A stretch of DNA of 5,806 nt from positions 1 through 5,806 of the forward strand of contig CAZUOY010000080.1 in NCBI GenBank assembly GCA_964622315.1. Direction: 5' to 3'. Below are positions 5,227 to 5,806 of this stretch, piece after piece. Position numbers and translations under genes: made by a program. Positions within the stretch are counted from its first letter, which is position 1, and each line of letters starts with the position of its first letter. The DNA comes from JAYFNU01 sp964622315. Its GTDB lineage: Bacteria > Bacillota > Clostridia > Oscillospirales > Ruminococcaceae. The notes beneath the pieces were generated by a model. It worked only from the letters and a program-made list of their open reading frames with translations. It ran no database searches and was not told where the DNA came from.

Positions 5227-5562
5227 CTATTTGTTTGTCTTAAAGCGGTCTATAATGCGAGTTCTTTTTTCTTTTGGCGTTTCGTTTTGCTCGGCACCAT
5301 CATCGTAAGCTTCGGCTTTCTCCTCTACAAAAACAATCTCTTTGTTATATACGGCAGACGGTTCTGCCTTCTTCTTACTTTCAAAAAGACGTTTTTTAAT
5401 TGATTCGACTATGTTAACAATACCTATGACCATTCCGATAACGAATAATACCGCTGAAATAATACTGATAACAGTAAATACTGCTTCGCGTTTTTGCATC
5501 TTCAATCTTTTCCTCAGCTTTCTGTCCTGAACGGACTGGCTGAGTGAATGAATAAGGTTCAT
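5227..5562 (-). CDS. hypothetical single-pass membrane protein, 111 residues
   Basis: Not recognised as any named family. From the ATG at 5562 the protein has a basic N-terminal segment (about 10-26, rich in Lys/Arg) and one long hydrophobic stretch (about 27-52, VFTVISIISAVLFVIGMVIGIVNIV). A Lys-rich stop region (56-65) follows, then a polar acidic tail with a basic end (RTRIIDRFKTNK). Charge is high on both sides of the membrane segment, so orientation is unclear. No cleavage site, cysteine or catalytic motif is visible. A GTG at 5583 is in frame but has no ribosome site; AAGGAAGG nine bases before 5562 favours the ATG. It has its own promoter (5596-5623) and is not part of the lysC operon. 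That a promoter, ribosome site and membrane segment line up makes it likely real. Confidence 0.75.
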   Translation of the reverse strand: MNLIHSLSQSVQDRKLRKRLKMQKREAVFTVISIISAVLFVIGMVIGIVNIVESIKKRLFESKKKAEPSAVYNKEIVFVEEKAEAYDDGAEQNETPKEKRTRIIDRFKTNK

Positions 5563-5571
5563 GCTGACCGA

Positions 5572-5579
5572 CCTTCCTT
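5572..5579 (-). promoter_or_regulatory. ribosome binding site setting the start of the small membrane protein
   Basis: AAGGAAGG on the minus strand (5579-5572) lies nine bases before the ATG at 5562. The upstream in-frame GTG (5583-5581) precedes this site and has no purine-rich stretch before it, so the 111-residue product is preferred to 118 residues. Confidence 0.65.
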
Positions 5580-5595
5580 TCACGGATTTAGCTTA

Positions 5596-5623
5596 AGTAT
5601 ATAGTATTAATTTAAAATGTCAA
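5596..5623 (-). promoter_or_regulatory. sigma-A-type promoter of the small membrane protein gene
   Basis: On the minus strand a perfect -35 TTGACA (5623-5618), a 16-base A/T-rich spacer and -10 TATACT (5601-5596, one mismatch) predict a start near 5589. This leaves a leader of under 30 bases before the ATG at 5562. It is back to back with the tRNA-Pro promoter, the two -35 boxes being 14 bases apart. Confidence 0.75.
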
Positions 5624-5637
5624 TCTCGCATAATCTG

Positions 5638-5666
5638 TTGATTTTTGAAATTCAATATGCTAAAAT
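5638..5666 (+). promoter_or_regulatory. sigma-A-type promoter of tRNA-Pro
   Basis: On the plus strand -35 TTGATT (5638-5643), a 17-base spacer and -10 TAAAAT (5661-5666) with TG one base before the -10 (5658-5659, extended -10). The predicted start near 5673 gives a leader of about 19 bases before the tRNA. Confidence 0.7.
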
Positions 5667-5691
5667 ATCATTCAGCGCTGAAAAAGCGTAT

Positions 5692-5767
5692 CCGGGTGTG
5701 GCGCAGCTGGTAGCGCGCTTGACTGGGGGTCAAGAGGCCGCAAGTTCAAGTCTTGTCACTCGGACCA
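5692..5767 (+). tRNA. tRNA-Pro (anticodon GGG) with encoded CCA
   Basis: A complete 76-base cloverleaf. The acceptor CCGGGTG pairs with CACTCGG (5757-5763, one G-U). The D stem is GCGC/GCGC (5701-5704, 5713-5716) and the anticodon stem is CTTGA/TCAAG (5718-5722, 5730-5734) with loop CTGGGGG. The anticodon GGG is at 5725-5727, reading CCC/CCU. The T arm has stem GCAAG/CTTGT and loop TTCAAGT. The C1-G72 pair and A73 before an encoded CCA (5765-5767) are the usual bacterial proline identity elements. It has its own promoter and terminator. Confidence 0.97.
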
Positions 5768-5772
5768 TTGAA

Positions 5773-5806
5773 AAGAGCCTTAAAATGGGAACATTTTGAG
5801 GCTCTT
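5773..5806 (+). terminator. intrinsic terminator of tRNA-Pro, at the window edge
   Basis: AAGAGCCTTAAAAT (5773-5786) pairs with ATTTTGAGGCTCTT (5793-5806) around the 6-base loop GGGAAC, a 14-pair stem with one T-G pair. It starts six bases after the tRNA CCA end. The window stops at the last stem base, so the T tract that would confirm it is only partly visible. Confidence 0.75.

Noticed and set aside
5137..5403. Plus-strand open frame of 88 codons
   Set aside because: It starts with GTG without a ribosome site, runs through the terminator stem and then antisense through the small membrane protein gene.
5617..5799. Plus-strand open frame containing GVAQLVARLTGGQEAASSSLVTR
   Set aside because: That peptide is the well-known false translation of a tRNA gene; the region is tRNA-Pro.

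Overview
The window looks like a chromosomal stretch from a bacterium of the Firmicutes, probably class Clostridia (Ruminococcaceae/Oscillospiraceae-like). This is inferred from AAGGAGG-type ribosome sites, sigma-A-like promoters, an M16 peptidase pair of the YfmF/YfmH (ymfF/ymfH) type and a tRNA-Pro with encoded CCA. The lineage is not proven from sequence alone. No mobile element, CRISPR array or sign of recent transfer was seen.

Layout from right to left. A divergent promoter pair near 5596-5666 drives a tRNA-Pro(GGG) rightward, with its own terminator at the window edge, and a 111-residue single-pass membrane protein of unknown function leftward. The gap 4948-5226 has no protein gene but is dense with signals. 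It holds a rightward promoter, a probable small RNA with a CU-rich anti-Shine-Dalgarno tract, and an intrinsic terminator. It also holds the leftward promoter of the main operon, followed by a hairpin at the predicted 5' end of the mRNA. The main operon (4947 to 193, minus strand) is aspartate kinase (lysC), the M16 pair yfmF and yfmH, and prolipoprotein diacylglyceryl transferase (lgt). The genes are packed tightly: a 4-base ATGA overlap, then a stop codon abutting the next start, then a ribosome site overlapping the previous stop. An intrinsic terminator follows lgt. At the left edge a tRNA-Gly(TCC) with a near-perfect promoter runs off the window.

How the genes work together: LysC makes aspartyl phosphate for lysine/diaminopimelate, threonine and methionine synthesis, so it feeds cell-wall precursor supply. 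Lgt lipidates prolipoproteins at the membrane. YfmF and YfmH look like two halves of one zinc peptidase: YfmH keeps the HxxEH site and YfmF keeps the R/Y substrate-binding pair. The shared link may be envelope growth, but that is inference.

The two observations most worth following are the probable small RNA divergent from lysC, and a textbook internal ribosome site inside lysC. The latter would make a separate ACT-domain beta subunit, as known for Bacillus subtilis aspartokinase II.
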